From Sphingobium sp. CECT 9361 (GTDB taxonomy: Bacteria > Pseudomonadota > Alphaproteobacteria > Sphingomonadales > Sphingomonadaceae): a stretch of DNA of 64,000 bases. Under the pieces are notes generated by a model, which was not told the DNA's origin, did not search any database, and was given only the letters and a program-made list of their open reading frames with translations. Numbering within the stretch: the stretch's first letter is position 1; every line of letters begins with the position of its first letter. The position numbers were made by a program, and so were the translations under genes. Of this stretch, positions 25,980 to 33,999 are shown piece by piece. Location of the stretch: positions 28,787-92,786 of the forward strand of contig NZ_CAKKNC010000018.1 of the NCBI RefSeq assembly GCF_918741285.1, given 5' to 3'.

Positions 25980-27094
25980 CGGACTATGACATCATCATCA
26001 TCGGCGGCGGCATGGCTGGCGCAAGCCTTGGCGCAGAGGTCGCAGCCCACGCTCGTGTGCTTGTCCTGGAAATGGAAGAGATCCCTGGCTATCATGCTAC
26101 CGGACGCTCGGTTTCCTTCTGGCAGGAAAGCTACGGTGGACCTGCCGTACAGCCTCTCACCTCGGCGTCGGGACCCTTGCTGCGCAATCCTGACCCTTCT
26201 TTTTCGGAGACGTCGTTCCTAACACCGCGAGGCGCGCTGCACATCGGGCGCGAAAGGGATCAGGCGTTGCGCGCTGATTTTCTGAGCGCTTATGCTAACG
26301 CGGGAATTCGCATGGATGTTCGGGAGCGCGCCGAGATTGCGAAGTACGTTCCCGGCCTTCGCACCGAATGGACGTTGGGGATCGCAGAACCAAGCACAGC
26401 GGACATCGATACAACGGCGCTCCATTCTGCTTATCTGCGACAATTGGGTCAACGCGGGGGCGTCGTGAAAACCGGGAACGGACTGCTTTCAGCGAAGCAT
26501 CTGCAAGCTAGTTGGCTCGTAGACACCGGTGAGGGTCAATATCGCTGCCAGACGTTGGTCAATGCAGCAGGTGCGTGGGCTGACGACGTGGCCCAGCGGT
26601 GCGGGGTCGCGCCAATGGGGATCACACCGCTTCAACGCACGGTGGTTCAACTTCGCACTGCCCTGGACATCCCGACAGACTTGCCGCTCATTCTCGACCT
26701 GAACGGAACCTTTTATTTCAAGCCGGTTGGGAATGGGCGCATCTGGCTCTCGCCGCATGATGAAGAACCCCGGATGCCTGGGGATGCCGCGCCCGAAGAG
26801 TTAGCCGTTGCGACGGCAATTTCCCGCCTGCAGCATGTGGTCGATTGGCCAATACTGGCGGTCGAACGGAAATGGGCCGGCTTGCGCAGTTTTGCGCCGG
26901 ATCGATTACCGATCTACGGATATGATGCGCACAATGCAGATTTCTTCTGGTTTGCGGGGCAGGGTGGTTTCGGCATTCAGACGTCTCCAGCCGCAGCGCA
27001 GCTGGGTACAGCATTATTGCTGCGCCATCCTCCGAATGACTGCGTTACGGGAATTGATGCTGCGTCCTATGCACCCGCGCGCTTCGCGAGGTAG
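25976..27094 (+). CDS. FAD-dependent oxidoreductase (DAO family, D-amino-acid dehydrogenase-like)
   Basis: A 372-residue flavoprotein. The FAD-binding motif IIIIGGGMAGASLGAEVA lies at the N-terminus, followed by YHATGRSVSFWQESYG, which resembles D-arginine dehydrogenase (DauA)-type enzymes. LVNAAGAWAD and the C-terminal WAGLRSFAPDRLPIYGYD and FWFAGQGGFGIQTSPA complete the DAO fold. It would oxidise a D-amino or other amine acid and pass electrons to a quinone or oxygen. It is translationally coupled to the alpha/beta hydrolase. The substrate is inferred only from family resemblance. Confidence 0.85.
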   Translation: MTDYDIIIIGGGMAGASLGAEVAAHARVLVLEMEEIPGYHATGRSVSFWQESYGGPAVQPLTSASGPLLRNPDPSFSETSFLTPRGALHIGRERDQALRADFLSAYANAGIRMDVRERAEIAKYVPGLRTEWTLGIAEPSTADIDTTALHSAYLRQLGQRGGVVKTGNGLLSAKHLQASWLVDTGEGQYRCQTLVNAAGAWADDVAQRCGVAPMGITPLQRTVVQLRTALDIPTDLPLILDLNGTFYFKPVGNGRIWLSPHDEEPRMPGDAAPEELAVATAISRLQHVVDWPILAVERKWAGLRSFAPDRLPIYGYDAHNADFFWFAGQGGFGIQTSPAAAQLGTALLLRHPPNDCVTGIDAASYAPARFAR

Positions 27095-27197
27095 GCCCGC
27101 TTCCAGCAACAGGAAAGGCATGTGAAGGAAAGGCGGAAATATGATTTGCATTTCCGTAACCACTTTTCGCTAGGACGGTGGCCAGAGGGTCACACGA

Positions 27198-29516
27198 ATG
27201 CAGAATCGATCAGTCCAGCAAGGTGCATCAGCACCACGCGGCAAGCGTAAGCTTCTCGCGTGGATTGCTGTTTTGACCTTGGTGGTTGGCGTGGGTGAGA
27301 TAGCAGAACCCTTGGATCTGGGCTTGCGCACACTTCAGTTCAAGTCGCGTTCGCAGCCCGCAAGTGGCAAGATTGTGACCGTTGGTATTGACGACGAAGC
27401 CCTGCAAGAGGTCGGGCCGTGGCCCTGGAAACGCGACCGATTCGCTGTATTGACGGACAGACTGATGGCCGCTGGCGCCGATCGGGTTTTCTATAATATT
27501 CCTTTTCAGCCGCTTGAGCCTCACGGAGATGAAATGTTCGCAAGGAGCATTTCAAAGTACCCTGGTCGTATCTTTCTCTCGGCAAGCATGGACTATAGGA
27601 CGGGAGAAACAAAAGGCTCAGCTATTCTGCCTATGCCGCAGCTGGCCAACAACGCCACAATTGTAAGCAACATGAAATGGGCGGAATTTTGGAACGGCGT
27701 ATCCGAAATGAGCTATAGTCAGGTGATTGCAGGACAGCGGTATCCTTCCATCTGGACAGCGATTGCTAAGAATCAAAACCTATCGGCGGCTTCGTTTCCC
27801 GTAGACAGCTCGTATCGGCGCTCTACCATCCCCTATTTTAGCGCTGCCGATGTGTTTCAGCGACATGCTGGTTTGCCAAATATTAAGGGTAAAACAATCC
27901 TTGTCGGCAATAGCTCTAACGTGTTTGGTAACGTGCTCTATGTGCTAGGACAGGGAAGTTCTGCTGACATTTTCGTCCTCGCTATGGGTGCCGAAACGCT
28001 AATACAGGGCCCAACTGTAAACTGGGGGTGGGGGCCTGCCTGGCTATTTTCCTTTGCGATTGCTTGCTTGTGCTTGCTGGGGCGCTGGCCAAGACTTGCA
28101 ACGTGGCTCAGTTTTTTTAGCATCGCAGTAATTTTTGTCGCGCCAATAATATTTCAGAATTTTCGTATATTCATTGACGTGGCACCTGCTCTGCTTCTCT
28201 CGGTTGCCACGGCCACTGCAATTGCGTGGCAGCGGTTTGGTGCTCGCAAACAAAGTCAAGGGGCCATCAATCCAGTATCTGGGCTGCCGACAGTTAATGC
28301 GATTCTGCATCGCGACCAACTCGATCCGCATATACTCGTAGCGGCACGTATTAGCCGCTTTACAGAAATTGTTAGTACGCTGCCACCCAATAACGAGCGG
28401 GATTTGCTGGAACAGGTGGTTTCCCGCTTGTCTTTAGGCGTAGGGCGTCATCAACTGCTGCACGGGGACGATGGCAATTTCTTCTGGCTCATGCCCGCAG
28501 AGCAGCTTGCGTCTTCAGTTGATCAGTTCAAGGCACTACAGCTTATTTTCCGCAACCCTATTTCAGTCGCGGATAAGAGCTTCACGGTCGATATTGCCTT
28601 TGGTGTTGATCAGGAAATTGATCGGCCCCTTTCTCATCGTTTGGCAAGTACGCTGGCCGCTGCACGATCTGCGGCAGATCAGGGCACATGCTGGAAAATC
28701 CATGACCCTGCTGCCAACGGTGCGCAGCAATGGGCACTTTCCCTTCTAGGTGAGCTGGACCAGGCCATCGACAATGGTCATATCTGGGTCGCGTATCAGC
28801 CGAAGATGGAGTTGGCCACTCGCGACATCATCGGTGCCGAAGCACTGGTTCGCTGGACGCATGCAACGCGAGGCCCAATCGGCCCGGACGAATTTATACA
28901 GGTGGCGGAGCGTCACGGTAGAATCGAGAAATTGACGGCTTTCGTATTGAATGATGCCGCCCGCGTGGGTGCGCAGGCATTGAAATACGATCCCGGATTT
29001 ACAGTATCAGTGAATATCTCGTCGGTCCTGCTGGCTTCACGCAACATCATCGACATGGTGCGCCAAGCGTTAAGTGCGAATAGCTTCCCTGCAACCGGTT
29101 TGGTGCTGGAGGTTACGGAAACTGCGGCGATGGCGGAAGGACGCGTGGCGATAGCTTTGCTGGAGGAATTGCGGGACATGGGCGTTTGCCTGTCTATCGA
29201 CGACTATGGCACGGGAATGTCGACCCTCGAATATCTCCGGGCCATTCCGGCTACGGAACTGAAGATCGACAAGCAATTTTCTATGGCGCTGCAGAGTAGT
29301 GCGGAAGATCAGGCGGTTATGCAGTCGACGATCGAGCTGGCCCATGCGCTGGGTATGAAGGTTGTCGCGGAAGGTATCGAAACGGCTGAAACGCAGTATC
29401 TGCTGACGCAAATGGGCTGTGAGATCGGGCAAGGCTATCACATCTGTCGTCCGACGGACTGGGAAACTGTGCTCACCATGATCCAGCCGCAAAGCCGTAT
29501 CGCTTCCCATGGTTAA
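27198..29516 (+). CDS. CHASE2 sensor with degenerate GGDEF and EAL domain
   Basis: A 772-residue membrane sensor. An N-terminal helix (LLAWIAVLTLVVGVGEIA) is followed by a periplasmic CHASE2 domain (GIDDEALQEVGPWPWKRDRFAVL, later IKGKTILVGNSS), then three transmembrane helices near residues 275-350. A GGDEF-like region follows in which the signature is HGDDGNFFWL (about 422-431), so cyclase activity is unlikely. The EAL domain keeps E548 in EALVRW, the DDYGTG metal site (668-673), LKIDKQF and AEGIET, so c-di-GMP phosphodiesterase activity is plausible. The first 1.4 kb is clearly richer in A+T than the neighbours. The ligand is unknown. Confidence 0.87.
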   Translation: MQNRSVQQGASAPRGKRKLLAWIAVLTLVVGVGEIAEPLDLGLRTLQFKSRSQPASGKIVTVGIDDEALQEVGPWPWKRDRFAVLTDRLMAAGADRVFYNIPFQPLEPHGDEMFARSISKYPGRIFLSASMDYRTGETKGSAILPMPQLANNATIVSNMKWAEFWNGVSEMSYSQVIAGQRYPSIWTAIAKNQNLSAASFPVDSSYRRSTIPYFSAADVFQRHAGLPNIKGKTILVGNSSNVFGNVLYVLGQGSSADIFVLAMGAETLIQGPTVNWGWGPAWLFSFAIACLCLLGRWPRLATWLSFFSIAVIFVAPIIFQNFRIFIDVAPALLLSVATATAIAWQRFGARKQSQGAINPVSGLPTVNAILHRDQLDPHILVAARISRFTEIVSTLPPNNERDLLEQVVSRLSLGVGRHQLLHGDDGNFFWLMPAEQLASSVDQFKALQLIFRNPISVADKSFTVDIAFGVDQEIDRPLSHRLASTLAAARSAADQGTCWKIHDPAANGAQQWALSLLGELDQAIDNGHIWVAYQPKMELATRDIIGAEALVRWTHATRGPIGPDEFIQVAERHGRIEKLTAFVLNDAARVGAQALKYDPGFTVSVNISSVLLASRNIIDMVRQALSANSFPATGLVLEVTETAAMAEGRVAIALLEELRDMGVCLSIDDYGTGMSTLEYLRAIPATELKIDKQFSMALQSSAEDQAVMQSTIELAHALGMKVVAEGIETAETQYLLTQMGCEIGQGYHICRPTDWETVLTMIQPQSRIASHG

Positions 29517-29541
29517 TGAGTTGTAAGGGATAGCCGTTTAC

Positions 29542-29547
29542 TATATT
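29542..29547 (+). promoter_or_regulatory. Possible -10 element of the micro-ORF
   Basis: TATATT lies about 50 bases before the micro-ORF start, with a TTGTAA 15 bases further upstream. The spacing is short for a housekeeping promoter, and the -35 element falls right at the end of the CHASE2-EAL gene. Weak evidence; transcription by read-through from the upstream gene is an alternative. Confidence 0.25.
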
Positions 29548-29596
29548 GATCCGGACGGTACGGCTTCGTGCTGTGCCTTTTGTTATGGGGATCAAT

Positions 29597-29665
29597 ATGA
29601 CGAAGAACAAGCAGCCCGTTCGTGGCTTCTGGGACTGGGCTTTCGGCGGTGGAAGCTGGAAGTAA
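29597..29665 (+). CDS. 22-residue Trp-rich micro-ORF
   Basis: An ATG-to-TAA frame of 22 codons with GGGGA 5 bases before the start. The peptide begins MTKNKQPVRG (basic) and continues with FWDWAF, then GGG, then SWK, so it has three Trp and two Phe in 13 residues and a basic N-terminus. It is not an annotated family that I recognise. It stands alone: 80 bases after the CHASE2-EAL gene and 28 bases before an intrinsic terminator, convergent with the DAHP synthase gene. Because no gene follows it on its strand, it is not a classical trp attenuator leader. Coding potential is suggested by the ribosome-binding site and codon choice, but is unproven. Confidence 0.45.
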   Translation: MTKNKQPVRGFWDWAFGGGSWK

Positions 29666-29693
29666 AACTCGTTAATTCCTAATGGACCAAAGG

Positions 29694-29717
29694 AAAGCCC
29701 CGATTTTCGGGGCTTTT
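29694..29717 (+). terminator. Intrinsic terminator after the micro-ORF
   Basis: Perfect 10-bp arms AAAGCCCCGA and TCGGGGCTTT with a TTT loop, followed by T and CTA. It ends the CHASE2-EAL/micro-ORF transcript, and because the arms begin and end in A/T runs it may also act on the opposing strand for the DAHP synthase transcript. From 29718 to 29868 I see no gene or other structure. Confidence 0.8.
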
Positions 29718-29868
29718 CTATGCCTTGCGGTGTTTGCATGCGGGTGATGCAGTCTTCTGAAACGCACGGCAGTATGTGCGAAAATGCATCTACTGGGCGA
29801 GATCCGAAATGCATTCGGAGCACTCACGGCATCGGTATGTGATTCGGTTAACAGCGAATCACCATGAA

Positions 29869-31242
29869 TCAGGCCGCCACTTTTCGCCTTTCCGCCAGCT
29901 CGTCGTTAAGCATTTCCGCAAGCAAGAACGCTAATTCGAGGCTCTGCGCAGCGTTCAGGCGAGGATCGCAATGCGTGTGATACCGATCTGCCAGACCCTC
30001 GTCCGTGATCGCGATGGCGCCTCCGGTGCATTCCGTAACATTCTGCCCCGTCATTTCCGCATGGATGCCGCCGCCGAAGCTGCCTTCGGCACGATGCACT
30101 GCAAAGAAGCCGCGGACTTCGGCCAGGATGCGTTCGAATGGGCGCGTTTTGTAGCCATTGGCGGCCTTCACGACATTGCCGTGCATCGGGTCGCAGGACC
30201 AAATGACCGGATGCCCCTCCCGCATCACTGCGCGGACGAGCTTGGGCAGACCCGCTTCGATCTTGTCATGGCCATAGCGCGTGATGAGCGTCATCCGCCC
30301 AGCTTCGCGACCAGGGTTCAGGACATCCAGCATCCGCAGCAACGCGTCCGGCTCAAGGCTGGGGCCGCATTTCATGCCGATGGGATTGCCGATTCCGCGC
30401 AGATATTCGACATGCGCGGACCCTTCGAACCGAGTGCGATCCCCGATCCAGAGCATATGCGCGCTGGTGTCGTACCAGTCACCCGTCAGCGAATCCTGGC
30501 GCGTGAGTGCCTGCTCATAGGGCAGCAGCAGTGCTTCGTGGCTGGTGTAGAAGCTGGTCCCGCCAAGCTGCGGCACAGTTTCGGGGCTAAGCCCGCACGC
30601 TTTCATGAAGTCGAGCGCTTCGCCGATCCGGTCGGCCATTTCGCTGAACTTCTTCGCCCACGGACTGCGGCCCATGAAATCGAGCATCCAGCCATGGACG
30701 CGGTCAAGGCTGGCGTAACCGCCGGTCGAGAAGGCGCGCAGCAGGTTCAGCGTCGCTGCCGATTGATTATAAGCACGCACCATCCGCGCAGGATCGGGCT
30801 CACGACCGTCCGCGGTGAAGGCGATGTCGTTGACGTTGTCGCCGCGATAGCTGGGCAGTTCCACGCCGCCAATGACTTCGGTATCCGAAGAGCGCGGCTT
30901 TGCGAACTGGCCCGCCATACGGCCGACCTTCACAACGGGCAGCTTCGACGCGAACGTCATCACCACGGCCATCTGCAGCAGTACGCGGAAGGTGTCGCGG
31001 ATGTTGTTCGGGTGGAACTCAGCAAAGCTCTCGGCGCAATCGCCGCCTTGCAGCAGGAATGCGTCGCCGGCGCCGACCTTGGCAAGCTCAGCCTTCAGGC
31101 TGCGTGCTTCTCCGGCAAAGACCAGCGGCGGATAGGTGCCAAGCTGTGCTTCCGCGGCAGCCAAGGCTGCCGTATCGCGATAGGTCGGCATCTGCCGCCC
31201 TTCCTGGGTCCGCCAACTGTCCGGCGTCCACTTCGCTGCCAC
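29869..31242 (-). CDS. Class II 3-deoxy-7-phosphoheptulonate synthase
   Basis: A 457-residue class II (plant-type) DAHP synthase, first enzyme of the shikimate pathway, condensing phosphoenolpyruvate with erythrose-4-phosphate. Signatures: AAKWTPDSWR at the N-terminus, FLLQGGDCAESFAEF, KVGRMAGQFAKPRS, HMLWIGDRTRFEGSAHVEYLRG, GRMTLITRYGHDKIEAGLP and VIWSCDPMHGN. The start needs a decision: GTG at 31242 has AGGAG 7 bases upstream, whereas ATG at 31248 would sit only one base after that AGGAG, so GTG is preferred (two residues shorter). Feedback regulation cannot be judged from sequence alone. Confidence 0.93.
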   Translation of the reverse strand: MAAKWTPDSWRTQEGRQMPTYRDTAALAAAEAQLGTYPPLVFAGEARSLKAELAKVGAGDAFLLQGGDCAESFAEFHPNNIRDTFRVLLQMAVVMTFASKLPVVKVGRMAGQFAKPRSSDTEVIGGVELPSYRGDNVNDIAFTADGREPDPARMVRAYNQSAATLNLLRAFSTGGYASLDRVHGWMLDFMGRSPWAKKFSEMADRIGEALDFMKACGLSPETVPQLGGTSFYTSHEALLLPYEQALTRQDSLTGDWYDTSAHMLWIGDRTRFEGSAHVEYLRGIGNPIGMKCGPSLEPDALLRMLDVLNPGREAGRMTLITRYGHDKIEAGLPKLVRAVMREGHPVIWSCDPMHGNVVKAANGYKTRPFERILAEVRGFFAVHRAEGSFGGGIHAEMTGQNVTECTGGAIAITDEGLADRYHTHCDPRLNAAQSLELAFLLAEMLNDELAERRKVAA

Positions 31243-31403
31243 TATCATGCTCCTGTCGTCACCGGCCCGAAATCAGGCCGGAAAATTGGATGGCTCCTAT
31301 GCGCGCCCATCTCCGCTAAGGCAAGCCTGCGCTGCCTTTAGTTACCGCAAGGAGGGCTTTGGCGAAACACTATTGCGTGAGATAGTGTGATCGACGCTCT
31401 CGC

Positions 31404-32897
31404 TTAGTTAAGGTCCAGCTTCCATTCCCAGCCGAGCGGATCGCCGTCCATCACCTCCACGCCACGTGAGGCCAGGCTATCGCGGATCGCGTCGGACGTA
31501 GCGAAATCCTTGTTTGCGCGGGCGGCTTTTCGACGGTCGAGTTCGGCTTCGATCTCTGTCTCCGTGATGGTTGCGTCGTTGGGCCGAATGCGCAGATCGG
31601 CACGGGTGAGGGTGAGGAGGTTGAGGCCAAGGACAGAGTCAATCTGCGCCAATACATCTAAGCGATCTGACGGTCGGATGTCCGATCGACCGAGCACGAT
31701 ATCAACATAAGCAAGAACGTTGCTCGTATTAAGATCATTGGAGATTTCAGCATCGAAGGTGTTGAGGAATGCCGCCGATTGGGCAGAATTACCGTCTGGC
31801 TTTTTTTCAGCAAGGTTGCGCAGCGAATTAACCGCCATCAGCATGCGCTTCAGCCGCGTCAGCGCCGTCCCCAAGATCTCACCGCTGAACTCCAGTTCGC
31901 TGCGATAATGCGCGCTGAGGCACAAAAGCCGATACGCCAGCGGATGCACGCCGCGGTCGATGAGAGAGAAAAGTGTGGTGAAACCGCCCTTGCTCTTTGA
32001 CATCTTGCCCGCGCGGTCGACGAGGAAGTTGTTGTGCATCCACCAGCGCGCGCCGGTGAAGCCTGCAACTGCCGGGGTGATGCTTTCGTCGCCGCCGCAG
32101 CAGGCATGGAACGCCTGATTTTGGGCGATTTCATTGGGGTGATGGATTTCGCGATGGTCGATGCCGCCTGTGTGGATGTCAAAGGGGTGGCCCAGCGTGT
32201 CGTGGCTCATGACCGAGCATTCCAGATGCCAGCCCGGCGCGCCTTTGCCCCAGGGGGAATCCCACTCCATCTGCCGCTGTTCGCCCGGTGGTGATTTGCG
32301 CCAGATCGCGAAGTCGGACGGGTGGCGCTTGCCTTCCACCGGGTCGATGCGGGCGTTGGCGGCGTCGTCGCGACCGCCCGCCAGCGCGCCATAATCAGGC
32401 ACAGTGGTCGAGTCGAAATAGAGGCCGGTCGGGAGTTCGTAGCAATGCTGCGGCGCGATCCGCTCTGCAAAGGCGATCATCTGCGGCACATAATCGGTGG
32501 CGACAGTCCACCGACTTGGCTCCAGTATGTTGAGATCGGCGATGTTCTGCTTGAACGCCTGCGTATAGTGGGCCGCAATGTCCCAGATGCTCTTGGCCTG
32601 CGTGCGGGCGGCCGCCTCCATCTTGTCGTCGCCTGCGTCGGCGTCGCTGGTCAGGTGGCCGACATCGGTGATGTTGATGACATGGGTAACGTCATAGCCT
32701 TTCCACGCCAGCGTACGGCGGAGCGTGTCGGTGAACACATAGGCGCGCAGATTGCCAAGGTGGGCGTAGTTGTAGACCGTCGGCCCGCAGCTATAGACGC
32801 GCGCGGTGCCCGGCACGATCGGCTCGAACGTCTCGACAGATCGCGAGAGGCTGTTGAAGAGGCGCAATGGGGCTGTGGGCGGAGCAGTGTCGGTCAT
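31404..32897 (-). CDS. cysS: Cysteinyl-tRNA synthetase
   Basis: A 497-residue class I aminoacyl-tRNA synthetase. The HIGH-type motif is YAHLGN (about residues 42-47) preceded by the zinc ligand in SCGPTVYN. Further zinc ligands lie in LECSVMS and HHPNEIAQNQAFHAC. KMSKSKG appears near residue 296. The C-terminal anticodon-binding part ends in LGWEWKLDLN. The length is typical for alphaproteobacteria. It stands alone, facing away from the GAF gene upstream by about 80 bases. It charges tRNA-Cys in the cytoplasm. Confidence 0.95.
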   Translation of the reverse strand: MTDTAPPTAPLRLFNSLSRSVETFEPIVPGTARVYSCGPTVYNYAHLGNLRAYVFTDTLRRTLAWKGYDVTHVINITDVGHLTSDADAGDDKMEAAARTQAKSIWDIAAHYTQAFKQNIADLNILEPSRWTVATDYVPQMIAFAERIAPQHCYELPTGLYFDSTTVPDYGALAGGRDDAANARIDPVEGKRHPSDFAIWRKSPPGEQRQMEWDSPWGKGAPGWHLECSVMSHDTLGHPFDIHTGGIDHREIHHPNEIAQNQAFHACCGGDESITPAVAGFTGARWWMHNNFLVDRAGKMSKSKGGFTTLFSLIDRGVHPLAYRLLCLSAHYRSELEFSGEILGTALTRLKRMLMAVNSLRNLAEKKPDGNSAQSAAFLNTFDAEISNDLNTSNVLAYVDIVLGRSDIRPSDRLDVLAQIDSVLGLNLLTLTRADLRIRPNDATITETEIEAELDRRKAARANKDFATSDAIRDSLASRGVEVMDGDPLGWEWKLDLN

Positions 32898-32978
32898 GGC
32901 GATGCCATGCTGCGGTTGGCAGGAGAGGTCAACTTTTTGGTGTAGCTAGAGCTGGGTCGGGGCTCCTTTAAAAAGGGA

Positions 32979-33458
32979 TTATCCCGCCGGCGTCTGGTTG
33001 TTACCCAGTATCTGCGCAATACGCTTTGCATATTCCTCCATCGTCGCAATGACTTTGGCGCCGCTTACGGCGCGAGGATGAGGGTCGATCGCGCATAGCG
33101 TTCCAAAGAAGCTGCCATCGGGGAGAAAGATCGGAAAGGATGCGTAGCTTTTGAAGCCGTACATAATGGGGGTATGGTGCGTTTGCCATTGAATGTCCGC
33201 GTCCACATGGTCGATGACGACCCGCTGGCCGGATTGGCGAATGTCGTTGCAGATGGTGGTTTGTATTTCGAGTTCGTCGCCGGGTTGAAGCCCAAACGCG
33301 ATTTTGTCTAGGAGTTGACATGCTATCCAGCGGGTGTCGGTCACACGAGCCACCGCCGCGAAACCCATATCCGTCATTCGGCAAATATCTTCGAGGATCG
33401 CTCTGATTTCGTCGTTATCGCCTTGCGCGACCGCGTCCTCTGCCAGATGATCCTTCAT
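32979..33458 (-). CDS. Stand-alone GAF domain protein
   Basis: A 159-residue protein that is almost entirely one GAF domain: MGFAAVARVTDTRWIACQLLDKIAFGLQPGDELE, TTICNDIRQSGQRVVIDHV, HHTPIMYGFKSYASFPIFLPDGSFFGTLCAIDP. Each of these runs is the pattern found in the GAF domains in front of sensor histidine kinases. No kinase or output domain follows; the frame stops about 20 residues after the domain. It could be a small-molecule or redox-binding regulator working in trans, or the remnant of a kinase. It lies between cysS and the GreA/B gene, in the same direction, with gaps of 81 and 61 bases. Confidence 0.75.
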   Translation of the reverse strand: MKDHLAEDAVAQGDNDEIRAILEDICRMTDMGFAAVARVTDTRWIACQLLDKIAFGLQPGDELEIQTTICNDIRQSGQRVVIDHVDADIQWQTHHTPIMYGFKSYASFPIFLPDGSFFGTLCAIDPHPRAVSGAKVIATMEEYAKRIAQILGNNQTPAG

Positions 33459-33519
33459 TCAACGGTTCCCCTATCCGCCTATGCAACGGGGAATATTGGA
33501 AGGCAACGGAGATTTGGCC

Positions 33520-33996
33520 TTAACGTGCCATTGACGTCGAAATGCCAATTTCCAGCACCTGTATCGCGTCTGTTTTCCCACTGAAATCAAGCAGGTCACC
33601 TTCGCCTGCTTCCATCATAGCGCGGGCGAGGGGGGCGGAGTAGGCTATGCGGTCCTCGGTGGGATCGGCTTCGTCGTCGCCGACGATGTCGAGCGTCCGT
33701 TCCTTGCCGTTCAAGCGGAAGCGGACGCGGGAGCCGAAGGCGATGCTGTCGGCAAGAGGCATCGGGGCCAGTTGTGCGGTGGCCTGACGGGCGCGCCAGT
33801 AGCGGGCTTCGCGCAGCACTTTCTTGCGTGCCTCTTCGTCGGCCGCGTGGGGGAGGGCGGCTTCGATTTCCGTCACCTTCGCTTCGATCAGCGCGAGGCC
33901 GCGCGGGGTCACCAGATTGGGGCCGGGCGGGATGGGCAGTTCGAATTTGGGTTCGAGATGTTCCTCGTCACTCTCGCGACGGAAGGCGACGCTCAT
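33520..33996 (-). CDS. GreA/GreB family transcription elongation factor
   Basis: A 158-residue protein. The N-terminal coiled coil runs through TPRGLALIEAKVTEIEAALP and an acidic turn (HAADEEA) to RYWRARQATAQL. The C-terminal FKBP-like domain has FGSRVRFRLNGKERTLDIVGDDEAD, RIAYSAPLARAMMEAGEGDLLDF. GreA/B proteins insert the coiled-coil tip in the RNA polymerase secondary channel and trigger transcript cleavage. The family match is good, but GreA versus GreB cannot be decided, and some alphaproteobacterial members act differently. It follows CobT, 3 bases apart. Confidence 0.82.
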   Translation of the reverse strand: MSVAFRRESDEEHLEPKFELPIPPGPNLVTPRGLALIEAKVTEIEAALPHAADEEARKKVLREARYWRARQATAQLAPMPLADSIAFGSRVRFRLNGKERTLDIVGDDEADPTEDRIAYSAPLARAMMEAGEGDLLDFSGKTDAIQVLEIGISTSMAR

Positions 33997-33999
33997 GGT

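Noticed and set aside
29597..29717. Trp attenuator leader for aromatic amino-acid genes
   Set aside because: The Trp-rich peptide and terminator point away from the DAHP synthase gene, which is transcribed on the other strand from 31242; no gene follows the terminator on the same strand.
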